Assembly: GCF_024380015.1 (NCBI RefSeq)
Contig: NZ_CP101508.1
Location: 2,914,902-2,978,901 of the forward strand
Length of the DNA: 64,000 nucleotides
Direction of reading: 5' to 3'
DNA from: Photobacterium atrarenae
Lineage (GTDB): Bacteria > Pseudomonadota > Gammaproteobacteria > Enterobacterales > Vibrionaceae
Program-made: the position numbers and the translations under genes
Notes under the pieces: model-generated
The model's input: only the letters and a program-made list of their open reading frames with translations
The model's database searches: none
Told to the model about the DNA's origin: nothing
Shown: positions 38,573 to 47,101 of the stretch, piece by piece
Numbering within the stretch: position 1 is the stretch's first letter
Layout: each line of letters begins with the position of its first letter

Positions 38573-39865
38573 ATGAAGAAAAATTTACTTTCTGTTTTGT
38601 GCTCCGGTACTCTGCTTGCCGCTGCCATGTCAGCTCAGGCTGCCCCGAAAGGAACCATCTATCTGACCTTTGACGATGGCCCGGTCAATGCGACGATTCC
38701 GATGGTGAAGGTCATGAATGATGCCGGGGTAAAGGGAACATTCTATATTAATGCCTGGCATCTGGACGGTATTGGCGATGAGAATGAAGACCAAGCGGTA
38801 GAAGCCTTGCAATACCTGCTGGACACCGGCCATGTCGTCGCCAACCACAGCTATGATCATATGGTGCATAACTGCCTCGGTGAAAACGGCGACAATACAG
38901 CAGCGGCCTGTAACGCGACCGGCAACCACCAAATCGACTCATACCAGGATCCGGTGTATGACGCCTCCATGTTCGATAAAAACCTGACCGTCATCGAGTC
39001 CTACATTCCGAATGTCCACTCTTACCCGAATTACAAGGGCGAGAGCCTGGCCCGTTTGCCCTATACGAATGGCTGGCGGGTCGCGAAGAACTTCAAAGGA
39101 GATGGCTTGTGCGCAACCTCTGATGATCTGAAGCCTTGGGAGCCGGGCTATGTCTGTGATCCGGAGAATCCTTCTGACAGCGTCAAAGCCTCAATTCAGG
39201 TCGCCGATATCCTGGCCAACAAGAATTACCAGATCCATGGCTGGGATGTCGACTGGGCACCGGAAAACTGGGGGATCCCAATGCCGGCTAACAGCTTGAC
39301 CGAAGCCGATGCTTTCCTCGGCTATGTGGATGCCGCCATCAATGCCTGCGCACCAACCACCATCGAGCCGGTGAACTCGAAAACTCAGACTTTCCCTTGC
39401 GGCACTTCGCTGCATGCAGACAAGGTGATCGTCCTGACACACGATTTCCTGTTCGAGGACGGCAAACGGGGCATGGGCGCGACGAAGAACCTGCCGAAGC
39501 TGGCTAAGTTTATTCAAATTGCAAAAGAAGCGGGTTACGTCTTCGACACCATTGACAACTATTCGCCACAATGGGCTGTCGGAACTGCCTATGCAGAAGG
39601 TGATTATGTCCTCCACGATGACATCCTGTATAAAGCCGTCACCGCGCACACCGCGCAGGCCGACTGGGCACCGTCATCAGCCTCAAGCCTGTGGGTAAAC
39701 AGCATGCCGGCCATTGTCTGGCGTACCAATGTCAGCTATGAAATTGGCGATGTCGTCACCTATAAGGGTGAACGCTACAGTGTCGAATCTGCGCATATTT
39801 CCCAGACCGGCTGGACGCCAGAAGCAGAGCCGACATTGTTTACCAAGCTACCAGCGATGTTCTAA
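38573..39865 (+). CDS. Secreted chitin-oligosaccharide deacetylase (CE4) with two chitin-binding modules
   Basis: A 430-residue enzyme. A signal peptide (MKKNLLSVLCSGTLLAAAMSAQA, cleaved about residue 23) precedes a CE4 polysaccharide-deacetylase domain. TFDDGP holds the base and metal-binding Asp34/Asp35; NHSYDH supplies metal ligands His92 and His96. Two CBM5/12-type modules follow at ~345-385 (WAVGTAYAEGDYVLHD) and ~388-430 (WRTNVSYEIGDVVTYKG). Vibrio orthologues deacetylate (GlcNAc)2 and make GlcNAc-GlcN, the signal and substrate for the adjacent chb PTS system. It is divergent from chbB, as in V. cholerae VC1280/VC1281. Confidence 0.94.
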   Translation: MKKNLLSVLCSGTLLAAAMSAQAAPKGTIYLTFDDGPVNATIPMVKVMNDAGVKGTFYINAWHLDGIGDENEDQAVEALQYLLDTGHVVANHSYDHMVHNCLGENGDNTAAACNATGNHQIDSYQDPVYDASMFDKNLTVIESYIPNVHSYPNYKGESLARLPYTNGWRVAKNFKGDGLCATSDDLKPWEPGYVCDPENPSDSVKASIQVADILANKNYQIHGWDVDWAPENWGIPMPANSLTEADAFLGYVDAAINACAPTTIEPVNSKTQTFPCGTSLHADKVIVLTHDFLFEDGKRGMGATKNLPKLAKFIQIAKEAGYVFDTIDNYSPQWAVGTAYAEGDYVLHDDILYKAVTAHTAQADWAPSSASSLWVNSMPAIVWRTNVSYEIGDVVTYKGERYSVESAHISQTGWTPEAEPTLFTKLPAMF

Positions 39866-39909
39866 CCGGACACAATGACATCCTGTGGTAAGCAGTCGAA
39901 ATAATATAG

Positions 39910-39935
39910 AAGGAAGCCGCCCTGGCTTCCTTTGT
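39910..39935 (+). terminator. Intrinsic terminator of the deacetylase gene
   Basis: AAGGAAGCC (39910-39918), loop GCCCT, GGCTTCCTT (39924-39932), followed by T and GTGTCTTT. Confidence 0.85.
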
Positions 39936-40087
39936 GTCTTTCGAAAGCCTCACCATGTGAAAACCTACCTCCACCCTAAAGTACAACTTGTTGCGTATTT
40001 GCTAGCAAGATCACTCAACTTAAATGATAATAAAAATCACTTTCATGTAAGATCGTCAGCCTTATAAGCAATCAGGTCAATAAAACC

Positions 40088-41506
40088 ATGAAAAAAAGCA
40101 TCGCCTTCGCCCTTGTACTAATCCTCACTGGCTGTGACGACGAGACATCGACCACGCTCTCCCCCGCAGAAAAAACCGGACAACCCACAGAAACGCCCCG
40201 AGAGAATCAAGATCAACACCAGCAGGAACAAGCCATCCAGCTCACCACCACACCTTCATTCTCGGTCCGCAAACCAGGTCGCTATATTCAGGATCAACTC
40301 GCATTTAACTTTACTAAGACGGTCAATGCGAGCTTGGTGGTTCGCGACTCCCGCGGCCACGAGATCTTCAACAGCAGTGCAAATGAGGCAACCTCCGAGC
40401 ATACCTTCAACCTCGGCTCCACCTATAATGCCACCAGCCTGGATTACGGGGTTTACCAGTACACCTTCACCGCATCACTAGCCGACGGTTCGGAAACGCG
40501 GACCATCAAGGGGCAATTTGAAAAAGGGCTGCGACCAATCCATGAGTTCGACCATAAAATTTCAGATATCAGCATCGACCAAGACACGCTCTACGTAGCG
40601 ACCGGTGATTACATGCGCCCGATCGAAGTCCATACCATCAATACTCAGGATGACACGGTCCACACCCTGGCAATTGCTGGCACGGAGCTCCCCAAACCAA
40701 TTTATGACATGCACCGGTTCGGTGATTCTATTTATTTTGGCGGACGCAAACAGGACTGGCTAGGGGGGCAGTTGCTGACACGCTATCAACTTGATACCCA
40801 AACGATAGAAGTGCTGGATAACACCTTTGCCTGCCAACAGCAAAATCAGGATGAGTGCAGTGCCGTTTTCAGCCTCACCTCACAGGGCGACACTTTGTAT
40901 ATCGGGACCAGCAATGGCCTCTATACCTACCGCAATAACAGTTTTACCAAAGTCACTCAGCATGGCCTGAAGGAGAACACCGATATCAAATCGCTGTTTG
41001 TGGACAGTCTACAACGGGTTTGGGCCGGCTCAATGGCAGAAGGTGGGCTAACGTATTTACACCAGGGCATCTGGCACCCAATGACAGAGGGCAATAGCAC
41101 AATGCCAGCCGGTGGGATCATGGCTTTTGCTGAGGGCACGGATGGTGAGATTTATATTGCTAACAACATCAACGGATTAACCCGTTATCAACCTGACTCA
41201 GGGGAGGTTGTCCAATTTACCCCCTATAACTCCAACATCATCGACCATAATCTGGTCTCCGTCGCCTATACCGACGGCATTATCGTCGGCTCCCATGACT
41301 ATGGCATCGCGAAATCAACCAACGGCACCGCATGGACCATGACGGATCACACCAACTCCTTGATGAAGCAAATCAAAACGGATGCCTGTGAATTTGACCC
41401 GGATGCCGCGGGGTGCCAAAAAGTTCTGGTGGTCGAACGCATTGTCGATAGCCAGGATGGACGTGTCTTTGCCGCGATTGGCAAAGGTGTATACGAGCTC
41501 TACTAG
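40088..41506 (+). CDS. Lipoprotein with beta-propeller repeats, function unknown
   Basis: A 472-residue lipoprotein: signal and lipobox MKKSIAFALVLILTGCD (lipid Cys16), then a Gln/Thr-rich linker (~20-50), a possible Ig-like domain (~55-140), and from ~150 repeated blades of the two-component-regulator-propeller kind (GDTLYIGTSNGLYTYRNNSF, LQRVWAGSMAEGGLTYL, DGEIYIANNINGLTRY). Such propellers bind sugars or proteins in sensor proteins, but here there is no kinase domain. It sits between the deacetylase and the second tRNA-Leu, and has its own terminator. A link with chitin sensing is only suggested by location. Confidence 0.8.
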   Translation: MKKSIAFALVLILTGCDDETSTTLSPAEKTGQPTETPRENQDQHQQEQAIQLTTTPSFSVRKPGRYIQDQLAFNFTKTVNASLVVRDSRGHEIFNSSANEATSEHTFNLGSTYNATSLDYGVYQYTFTASLADGSETRTIKGQFEKGLRPIHEFDHKISDISIDQDTLYVATGDYMRPIEVHTINTQDDTVHTLAIAGTELPKPIYDMHRFGDSIYFGGRKQDWLGGQLLTRYQLDTQTIEVLDNTFACQQQNQDECSAVFSLTSQGDTLYIGTSNGLYTYRNNSFTKVTQHGLKENTDIKSLFVDSLQRVWAGSMAEGGLTYLHQGIWHPMTEGNSTMPAGGIMAFAEGTDGEIYIANNINGLTRYQPDSGEVVQFTPYNSNIIDHNLVSVAYTDGIIVGSHDYGIAKSTNGTAWTMTDHTNSLMKQIKTDACEFDPDAAGCQKVLVVERIVDSQDGRVFAAIGKGVYELY

Positions 41507-41643
41507 AGGTAACCCGCTCTCAGGTGCGGCTTCAGCCGGATCAACACCAAATACCTGTCAGATGGAGCCAATGGTCTGATTTTTCATCAACCATAGCCAC
41601 ATGCAGGGCGGGCATTAGCATAACGCGTAGCTTTCATGACAAT

Positions 41644-41671
41644 ACTCCCAACAGCTGCATTGGGAGTTTTT
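41644..41671 (+). terminator. Intrinsic terminator after the propeller lipoprotein
   Basis: ACTCCCAA (41644-41651), eight-base loop, TTGGGAGT (41660-41667), then TTTT. It lies ~140 bases after the stop codon. Confidence 0.8.
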
Positions 41672-41732
41672 GCGAAGATAAGGCCAAGCTTGAACAGGTA
41701 TGTGGCCTGCAAGTTAGCGGCGACAGAAACAA

Positions 41733-41761
41733 CAAAGCCCCGACCGAAGTCGAGGCTTTGT
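41733..41761 (-). terminator. Terminator of tRNA-Leu (second copy)
   Basis: ACAAAGCC/GGCTTTGT with an inner CGAC/GTCG pair and GAAG-type loop, twelve bases downstream of the tRNA on the minus strand. Its outer arm (CAAAGCC) matches that of the first tRNA-Leu copy. Confidence 0.75.
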
Positions 41762-41772
41762 CATATCAGAGA

Positions 41773-41857
41773 TGGTGCCCGAGGACGGACTTGAACCGTC
41801 ACTCCCGAAGGAAACGGATTTTGAATCCGTCGTGTATACCAATTTCACCACTCGGGC
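41773..41857 (-). tRNA. tRNA-Leu (anticodon CAA), copy 2
   Basis: An 85-nt cloverleaf with encoded CCA, same anticodon CAA and variable arm as the copy at 32500. It differs at the T-stem (GACGG/CCGTC instead of GGCGG/CCGCC) and at one D-loop base (GTATACACG versus GTAGACACG). A TATAAT lies just upstream on the minus strand (~41870). Confidence 0.97.
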
Positions 41858-41987
41858 AATTGTGAGACATTATACGTATACAGGTCTGATATACAATTAC
41901 TTTTCTCACAAACACCGGCATTCTGCGTGCGTTCGCTGAAATTTTATGCAGTTTGTCCCGCTCTAATCGAGGCTTCCCCCCAGTCGG

Positions 41988-42014
41988 ATAGCCCCGGCAG
42001 CATGCCGGGGCTAT
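41988..42014. terminator. Strong hairpin downstream of the acyl-CoA synthetase gene
   Basis: ATAGCCCCGGCA (41988-41999), loop GCA, TGCCGGGGCTAT (42003-42014), a perfect 12-pair stem 17 bases after the stop of the minus-strand gene. There is no T-run, so its terminator role is likely but weak. Confidence 0.6.
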
Positions 42015-42031
42015 ACAATGGACTGACAGGA

Positions 42032-43762
42032 TTAACCGACGCCCACGCTTTCTTCCTGCTCCTGCTTTTCCTGCTCGATTTCCAGATCCCGCATTTTAAA
42101 TTTCTGCAGTTTCCCGGTCACTGTCATCGGGAAATGATCTACAAAACGGATCACTTTGGGGATCTTAAAGTGAGCCAGTTCATCCCGACAAAACGCCTGC
42201 AGCTCTTCAACGCTCATCTCTTCCCCGGGGTGCAGCTGTACCCAGGCGACCACTTCCTCACCATAGAAAGGCTGCGGCACCCCGAATACGGCAACCTGCT
42301 GGATTTTCTCGTTGGAATACAGGAACTCCTCAATTTCTCGCGGATAAATATTCTCCCCGCCCCGGATGATCATTTCCTTGATCCGGCCGGTGATCCGCAC
42401 ATAGCCTTCTTCATCCATCACCCCTAGATCCCCGGAATGCAGCCAGCCTTGTGGATCAATCGCCTCCCGGGTCGCAGCTACATTGCCGTAATAACCCCGC
42501 ATCAGGTTATAGCCACGGAAACAGATCTCGCCAGGCTGCCCGAGAGGAACGGTCGCTCCCGTCTCAATATTGATCACCTTGACCTCCTGGTGCGGCAAGT
42601 TGCGACCCACGGTTTCAGTGCGACGCTCCAGCGAGTCATCAATCTCAGTCAGGTGGCTCAGCGGCGCAGCCTCGGTCTGGCCGTAACCAATCAGAATTTC
42701 CCGACAATTCAGCTCCGTCATCACCCGCATCATCAACGCCGGCGGACAGGTCGCACCGGCCATGATCCCGGTCCGTAGCGAGCTGACATCAAAGTTCTGA
42801 AACTCAGGGTGATCCAGCTCAGCCATAAACATGGTCGGAACCCCGTGCAGTGCAGTACATTTTTCCTGAGCTACAGCCTGCAGAACCGATAGCGGATGAA
42901 AGTGCTCAGCCGGGATCACCACGCAGGCCCCGACAGACAGGCACAGCAGGTTCGCCAACACCATACCGAAACAGTGATAAAACGGCACCGGGACACACAG
43001 GCGATCCTTTTCGGTAAAGTGCATCGCCTGCGCCGAGAAATAGGCATCATTAAGGATATTGAGGTGGCTCAGTACCACAGCTTTGGGAAACCCGGTGGTA
43101 CCCGAGGTGTATTGAATATTGATCGGATCGTCGCAGTCCAACGCATCAGTCACCGCGTCGAGCTGGGCATCAGAAATGCTGTGGCCGGCTTCAATGATAT
43201 CCGCCCAAACCGCGAACCCCGGTGCCGGGCACTCGGTTTGCATCGGGTGTTGCGGATCGTACACCACCACATGGCGCAGGAAGGGAAATTCCGCATGCGC
43301 CGGCGGCGAGGCTGAGTCGGTGGAAGCACTGCCGAGCGCCGGCAGTAGCTCGGCCAGAATATCAATATAGCTGCTGTCACGGAAGGACGGGATCACAAAC
43401 AGCCCCTGCACTTCCGAACATTGCAGCGCATAGGCCAGTTCACGCTTGCGGTATGCCGGATTAATATTGACCAGAACAATCCCCACCCGGGCTGTCGCCA
43501 TTTGCAGCAGGATCCACTCCAAATTATTGGTCGACCAGACTCCGACCCGGTCCCCTTTCTCAAAGCCTGCGGCCAGTAATCCCTTGGCAAGCTGATCAAC
43601 CTCAGCGGCCAGTTCACGGTATGTCAAACGACGCTGCTGCGGTATCGCAACCACGGCTTCATACTCCGGAAAAGCAGCGGCAATCTCAGCAAATTGCTGC
43701 GAAATAGTTTTTCCAAGCAGCGGCTGCTCGCCACCACGATGAAAATAACTCTTAGCGGCCAT
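42032..43762 (-). CDS. AMP-forming acyl-CoA synthetase
   Basis: A 576-residue ANL-superfamily ligase activating a fatty or aryl acid to acyl-CoA. The AMP-binding P-loop IQYTSGTTGFPKAVVLSH is at ~200-217, the A5 motif YGQTEAAPLS at ~370, the hinge GWLHSGDLGVMDEEGYV near ~440, and the catalytic Lys in TVTGKLQKFKM at ~550. The start at 43762 follows GGAGATACT on the minus strand. It resembles medium/long-chain FadD-like ligases; chain length cannot be told from sequence. It stands alone between tRNA-Leu and an unannotated spacer. Confidence 0.9.
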   Translation of the reverse strand: MAAKSYFHRGGEQPLLGKTISQQFAEIAAAFPEYEAVVAIPQQRRLTYRELAAEVDQLAKGLLAAGFEKGDRVGVWSTNNLEWILLQMATARVGIVLVNINPAYRKRELAYALQCSEVQGLFVIPSFRDSSYIDILAELLPALGSASTDSASPPAHAEFPFLRHVVVYDPQHPMQTECPAPGFAVWADIIEAGHSISDAQLDAVTDALDCDDPINIQYTSGTTGFPKAVVLSHLNILNDAYFSAQAMHFTEKDRLCVPVPFYHCFGMVLANLLCLSVGACVVIPAEHFHPLSVLQAVAQEKCTALHGVPTMFMAELDHPEFQNFDVSSLRTGIMAGATCPPALMMRVMTELNCREILIGYGQTEAAPLSHLTEIDDSLERRTETVGRNLPHQEVKVINIETGATVPLGQPGEICFRGYNLMRGYYGNVAATREAIDPQGWLHSGDLGVMDEEGYVRITGRIKEMIIRGGENIYPREIEEFLYSNEKIQQVAVFGVPQPFYGEEVVAWVQLHPGEEMSVEELQAFCRDELAHFKIPKVIRFVDHFPMTVTGKLQKFKMRDLEIEQEKQEQEESVGVG

Positions 43763-44177
43763 AGTATCTCCCTATATTGGTCGGCACATTGTCAGAGTGT
43801 TCCTGTGCGAAGACTGCAAAACTCCCGGCTTATTCTCGCGCGCGAGTTCAGATGCGGTACGACTGTTCAGGCCTGATGCTGCGCGATACCTTTCCCGGCC
43901 TGTTGTCATCGGATGGACTGCATAAGATGAAAACAGTGTCTGGAACAACAGGCACTCACAAAGCCTTGTATAGAGAACATAGCCATTCATTGGCAACCAT
44001 GCGGACAACGCCGGCAGAGAATCATGAAAATACGAACTCGATAGCAAAGCCATTATTTTCACAGGAAAAATAAAGAAAACCGGCTACCTCTCATTTCCAA
44101 TCTGCGGGCCATTTCCCGCTCCAGGAGAAATTGCTACACTGCGCCCAGTCTCTTGCGATTAACTTTTGGACACCTCC
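43763..44177. other. Intergenic region between acyl-CoA synthetase and RDD gene
   Basis: About 415 bases between divergent genes. Two overlapping open frames of ~95 codons, one on each strand, mirror each other without ribosome sites or recognisable protein features, so neither is called. The region should hold both promoters. Confidence 0.5.
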
Positions 44178-44672
44178 GTGAAAAAGACCAAACAACAGGA
44201 CGTTTCTTCTGCCAAAGTCTACCCCGGCCTGCTACGCCGGCTCGGCGCCTGGCTTTATGATCTGCTGATCGTGGCCGCCATTCTGATGCTGGCCGGCGGC
44301 GTAGCAACAGCCCTGGTCGCCACCCTGCTCCACTTTGGCGTGATCAGCCTTGGCCCGTATGAAGATGCCAGTGCCTACATGAGCCAGCATCCGATCGTGA
44401 GTGGGCTCTACTCGATTTACCTGGCTGTGGTGATCGCCGGCTTCTATGCCTTCTTCTGGTGCCGTGGCGGCCAGACGCTGGGGATGCGCGCCTGGAAGCT
44501 CCGGTTGCAGAACAAAGACGGCTCAAATATTCGCCTGACCCAGGCGTTGATCCGTATGGCTACGTCTGCCTTTGGCCTGGGCAATCTGTGGGCCCCGTTC
44601 AATAAAGAGAAACAATCACTGCAGGATCTGATGGCCAACAGCGAAATGATTGTGCTACCCAAGCCCAATTAA
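44178..44672 (+). CDS. RDD-family inner-membrane protein
   Basis: A ~164-residue protein with the RDD signature at the first helix (LRRLGAWLYDLLIVAAILML) and two further helices (ISLG...IYLAVVIAGFYAFFWCRGGQTLGM). The conserved GQTLGMRAWKLRL is visible. The start is uncertain: GTG at 44178, chosen from spacing to a weak GGA, or TTG at 44166. Function is unknown; some RDD proteins are Na+/H+ antiporters. The same gene neighbours lptG in other vibrios, so it is a conserved local partner. Confidence 0.8.
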   Translation: MKKTKQQDVSSAKVYPGLLRRLGAWLYDLLIVAAILMLAGGVATALVATLLHFGVISLGPYEDASAYMSQHPIVSGLYSIYLAVVIAGFYAFFWCRGGQTLGMRAWKLRLQNKDGSNIRLTQALIRMATSAFGLGNLWAPFNKEKQSLQDLMANSEMIVLPKPN

Positions 44673-44689
44673 TGCGGTGAGCAACCCAT

Positions 44690-44717
44690 AAAAAAGGAGC
44701 TCGAAAGCTCCTTTTTT
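44690..44717. terminator. Bidirectional intrinsic terminator
   Basis: AAAAAAGGAGCT, loop CGAA, AGCTCCTTTTTT: 12-pair stem including flanking A/T runs, serving the RDD gene on the plus strand and lptG on the minus strand. Confidence 0.92.
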
Positions 44718-44737
44718 GTCTCTGTGTAAGGGGGCCG

Positions 44738-45808
44738 TTATAACTTACGCCGCAGCAAATACAGCGTGATAAACAAAAAGACCAGGCTCGGCCCCAATGC
44801 CCCGATCACCGGATGCAGGCGATAGACGATGCTCAGCGGCCCGAATACTTCGTTGGATATATAAAACGCAAAACCGAAGATCACCCCTGACAGGACCCGG
44901 GCCCCCATAGTCACCGAGCGCAACGGCCCGAACACAAACGACAGCGCCAGTAGCATCATCACTGCAATCGACACCGGTTGCAGCGCTTTGCGCCAGAACG
45001 CCAGCTCATAGCGTGAGGCATCCTGCTGTGACTCCTTCAGATACGACACATAGTTATACACCCCGGATAAGGCCAGCTCTTCCGGTTTCACCGTTACCAC
45101 CGCCAGCTTGTCCGGCGTCAGCGTGGTCTGCCAGGCCAGCGTGGGGTATTCGCGGTTCGACTGTTGCACCTTATCAATATCGGTGACCGTTACATCTTCC
45201 AGTAACCAGCCCTGCTGCTCATCATAAGACGCACTGCGGGCAAAGACGGTCTGCGCCAGTTGATCCTGCTCGTCGAACTGCCAGACATTGACCGCATCTA
45301 ATTGACTCTGCTCATGGACCCGGCCGATATAGATAAAGTCATTGCCGTCTTTGGCCCACACCCCGCGTTGCACCGACAACATATTCCCACCGGACGTCCA
45401 CAGCGCCCGCAGCTCACGCGCCGCCTTCTGTGCTTCCGGTGCGCCCCACTGACCGAGCAGGGTAACAATCAGCATCAAGGGGACCGCGGTCTTCAGCACC
45501 GACAACCCGATATCCAGCTTGGAGAAGCCGGCCGCCTGCATCACCACCAGCTCCGAGCTTGAGGCCAGGGTCCCTAAACCAATCAGTGCCCCCAGCAACA
45601 CCGCCATCGGGAAAAACATCTCAATATCACGCGGCACACTCAGCAGCACATAAATCAGCGCCTTCCACAGATCATACGAGCCGTCACCGACCTTCCGCAG
45701 TTGCTCAACATATTTGATGATGGCCGACAAGCCCACCAGGGTCGACAGTGTCAGGGTAGTGGTCGCAATGATCGTCCGGCCAATGTACCAGTCCAGAATC
45801 TTAAACAT
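44738..45808 (-). CDS. lptG: LPS export ABC transporter permease LptG
   Basis: A 356-residue permease of the LptB2FG complex that extracts lipopolysaccharide from the inner membrane. The opening MFKILDWYIGRTIIATTTLT is family-typical; three N-terminal helices, a periplasmic beta-jellyroll (~130-270) and three C-terminal helices follow. The start at 45808 overlaps the lptF stop by one base (TGATG); an earlier frame reaching 45910 would lie inside lptF. It is expressed with lptF. Confidence 0.95.
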   Translation of the reverse strand: MFKILDWYIGRTIIATTTLTLSTLVGLSAIIKYVEQLRKVGDGSYDLWKALIYVLLSVPRDIEMFFPMAVLLGALIGLGTLASSSELVVMQAAGFSKLDIGLSVLKTAVPLMLIVTLLGQWGAPEAQKAARELRALWTSGGNMLSVQRGVWAKDGNDFIYIGRVHEQSQLDAVNVWQFDEQDQLAQTVFARSASYDEQQGWLLEDVTVTDIDKVQQSNREYPTLAWQTTLTPDKLAVVTVKPEELALSGVYNYVSYLKESQQDASRYELAFWRKALQPVSIAVMMLLALSFVFGPLRSVTMGARVLSGVIFGFAFYISNEVFGPLSIVYRLHPVIGALGPSLVFLFITLYLLRRKL

Positions 45809-46908
45809 CAGCCGCGTCTCCGTAATTTTTCTCTCAGCTGTCTCATCGGCAACGTATCCCAGGTGTTCAAGGCCACCGCAATCATCAAGAGCGCCAGGTT
45901 GATCCCCCACAGCCCGATCTCCGGCGGCAGGCCGCCATCTTCAACGGCGGATTTCGCCGCACTGATCGCCAGGAAGTAGGCCAGGTAAAGCAACACCGCC
46001 GGCACCAGCTTGGCAAAACGGCCCTGGCGCGGATTGACCGCCGAGAGCGGCACCACCACCATAGTCAACAGCGGAATACACAGCACCAGCGAGACCCGCC
46101 ACTGGAACTCGGCCTTGGCCGCCAGCTCCGGACGCTGCATCAGCGCCAGCGTCGGCAGGGCATCCCAGTCACGGCTCTTTTCACGCACCGCCCGCTGGCC
46201 AATCAATGCCTGGTAGCCGTCAAACTCCGTAATCGCGTAATCAAGCCGGGTCGGGATCCCTTCGTAACGGGTGCCGTCCTGCAAATCCAGCACCTGGCGG
46301 CCATCGGCCAGCTCGCTGACATAGCCCCGGTCAGACACCAGCACACTCGGGCGCATCGCATCGCGGGCCGTCAGCTGGGCGACGAACACATTGTGCAGCT
46401 TGGTGCCGCTGTCGGTGATGTCATCGACAAACACGACCCCTTTGCCGTCCGGCGCCGCCTGGAACTGGCCCTTGACCAGCAAATCCAGGCCGGAGTCGGC
46501 TTCCACTTGCTCCATCACCCGGGTTTCCTGCTCCACACTCCACGGCGCCAGCCACAGGGCATTAAAGCCGGCAGCAGAGCCGGTAATGATTGCCAGCCAC
46601 AGCGCCGCACGGATCAGAAACTTATTGCCGATCCCGGTGGCATTCATCACCGTGATTTCACTCTCGGCATACAGCCGGCCAAAGGTGAGCAAAATCCCGA
46701 TGTACAAACTGAGCGGCAGCATCAGCAGGGCCATCGACGGCATGTACAATCCCATCAGGGTCAGGATCAGTTCACTGGGGATCGACCCTTCGGTCGCCGA
46801 CGCCAGCACTCGAATAAATTTTTGGCTGATAAAGACAAGAAAGAGCACCAAAAGAACCGCAAATTGGCTCTTTAATGTCTCACGTGTCAAATACCGAACA
46901 ATAATCAC
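45808..46908 (-). CDS. lptF: LPS export ABC transporter permease LptF
   Basis: A 366-residue partner of LptG. The N-terminus (MIIVRYLTRETLKSQFAVLL) and the conserved VTYGRL-type segment near 70-85 (LTFGRLYAESEITVM) match the family, with the periplasmic jellyroll at ~125-265 and a late Pro-rich loop (MVVVPLSAVNPRQGRFAK). It is divergent from pepA across ~190 bases, as in other gamma-proteobacteria. Confidence 0.95.
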   Translation of the reverse strand: MIIVRYLTRETLKSQFAVLLVLFLVFISQKFIRVLASATEGSIPSELILTLMGLYMPSMALLMLPLSLYIGILLTFGRLYAESEITVMNATGIGNKFLIRAALWLAIITGSAAGFNALWLAPWSVEQETRVMEQVEADSGLDLLVKGQFQAAPDGKGVVFVDDITDSGTKLHNVFVAQLTARDAMRPSVLVSDRGYVSELADGRQVLDLQDGTRYEGIPTRLDYAITEFDGYQALIGQRAVREKSRDWDALPTLALMQRPELAAKAEFQWRVSLVLCIPLLTMVVVPLSAVNPRQGRFAKLVPAVLLYLAYFLAISAAKSAVEDGGLPPEIGLWGINLALLMIAVALNTWDTLPMRQLREKLRRRG

Positions 46909-47101
46909 GCGTTATACACCCATAGAAAACTTGTTTTTTTGCTGGAATCACTATAGTTTTTCGGTTAAGTAGTTATTTTTTAATCTTTCGGCTAATCGTT
47001 AGCCTGCACTTTGATCCTATACCGAAATGACGGTCCAACAAGTAAGTGCGGCATTATCTAACATTTAGCTTTAATTGTCTTTATAGGATGTAGGAGTACG
47101 C

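Noticed and set aside
43772..44073. Two mirror-image ~95-codon frames between the acyl-CoA synthetase and RDD genes
   Set aside because: Neither has a ribosome site or protein-like composition; the region should hold two divergent promoters.
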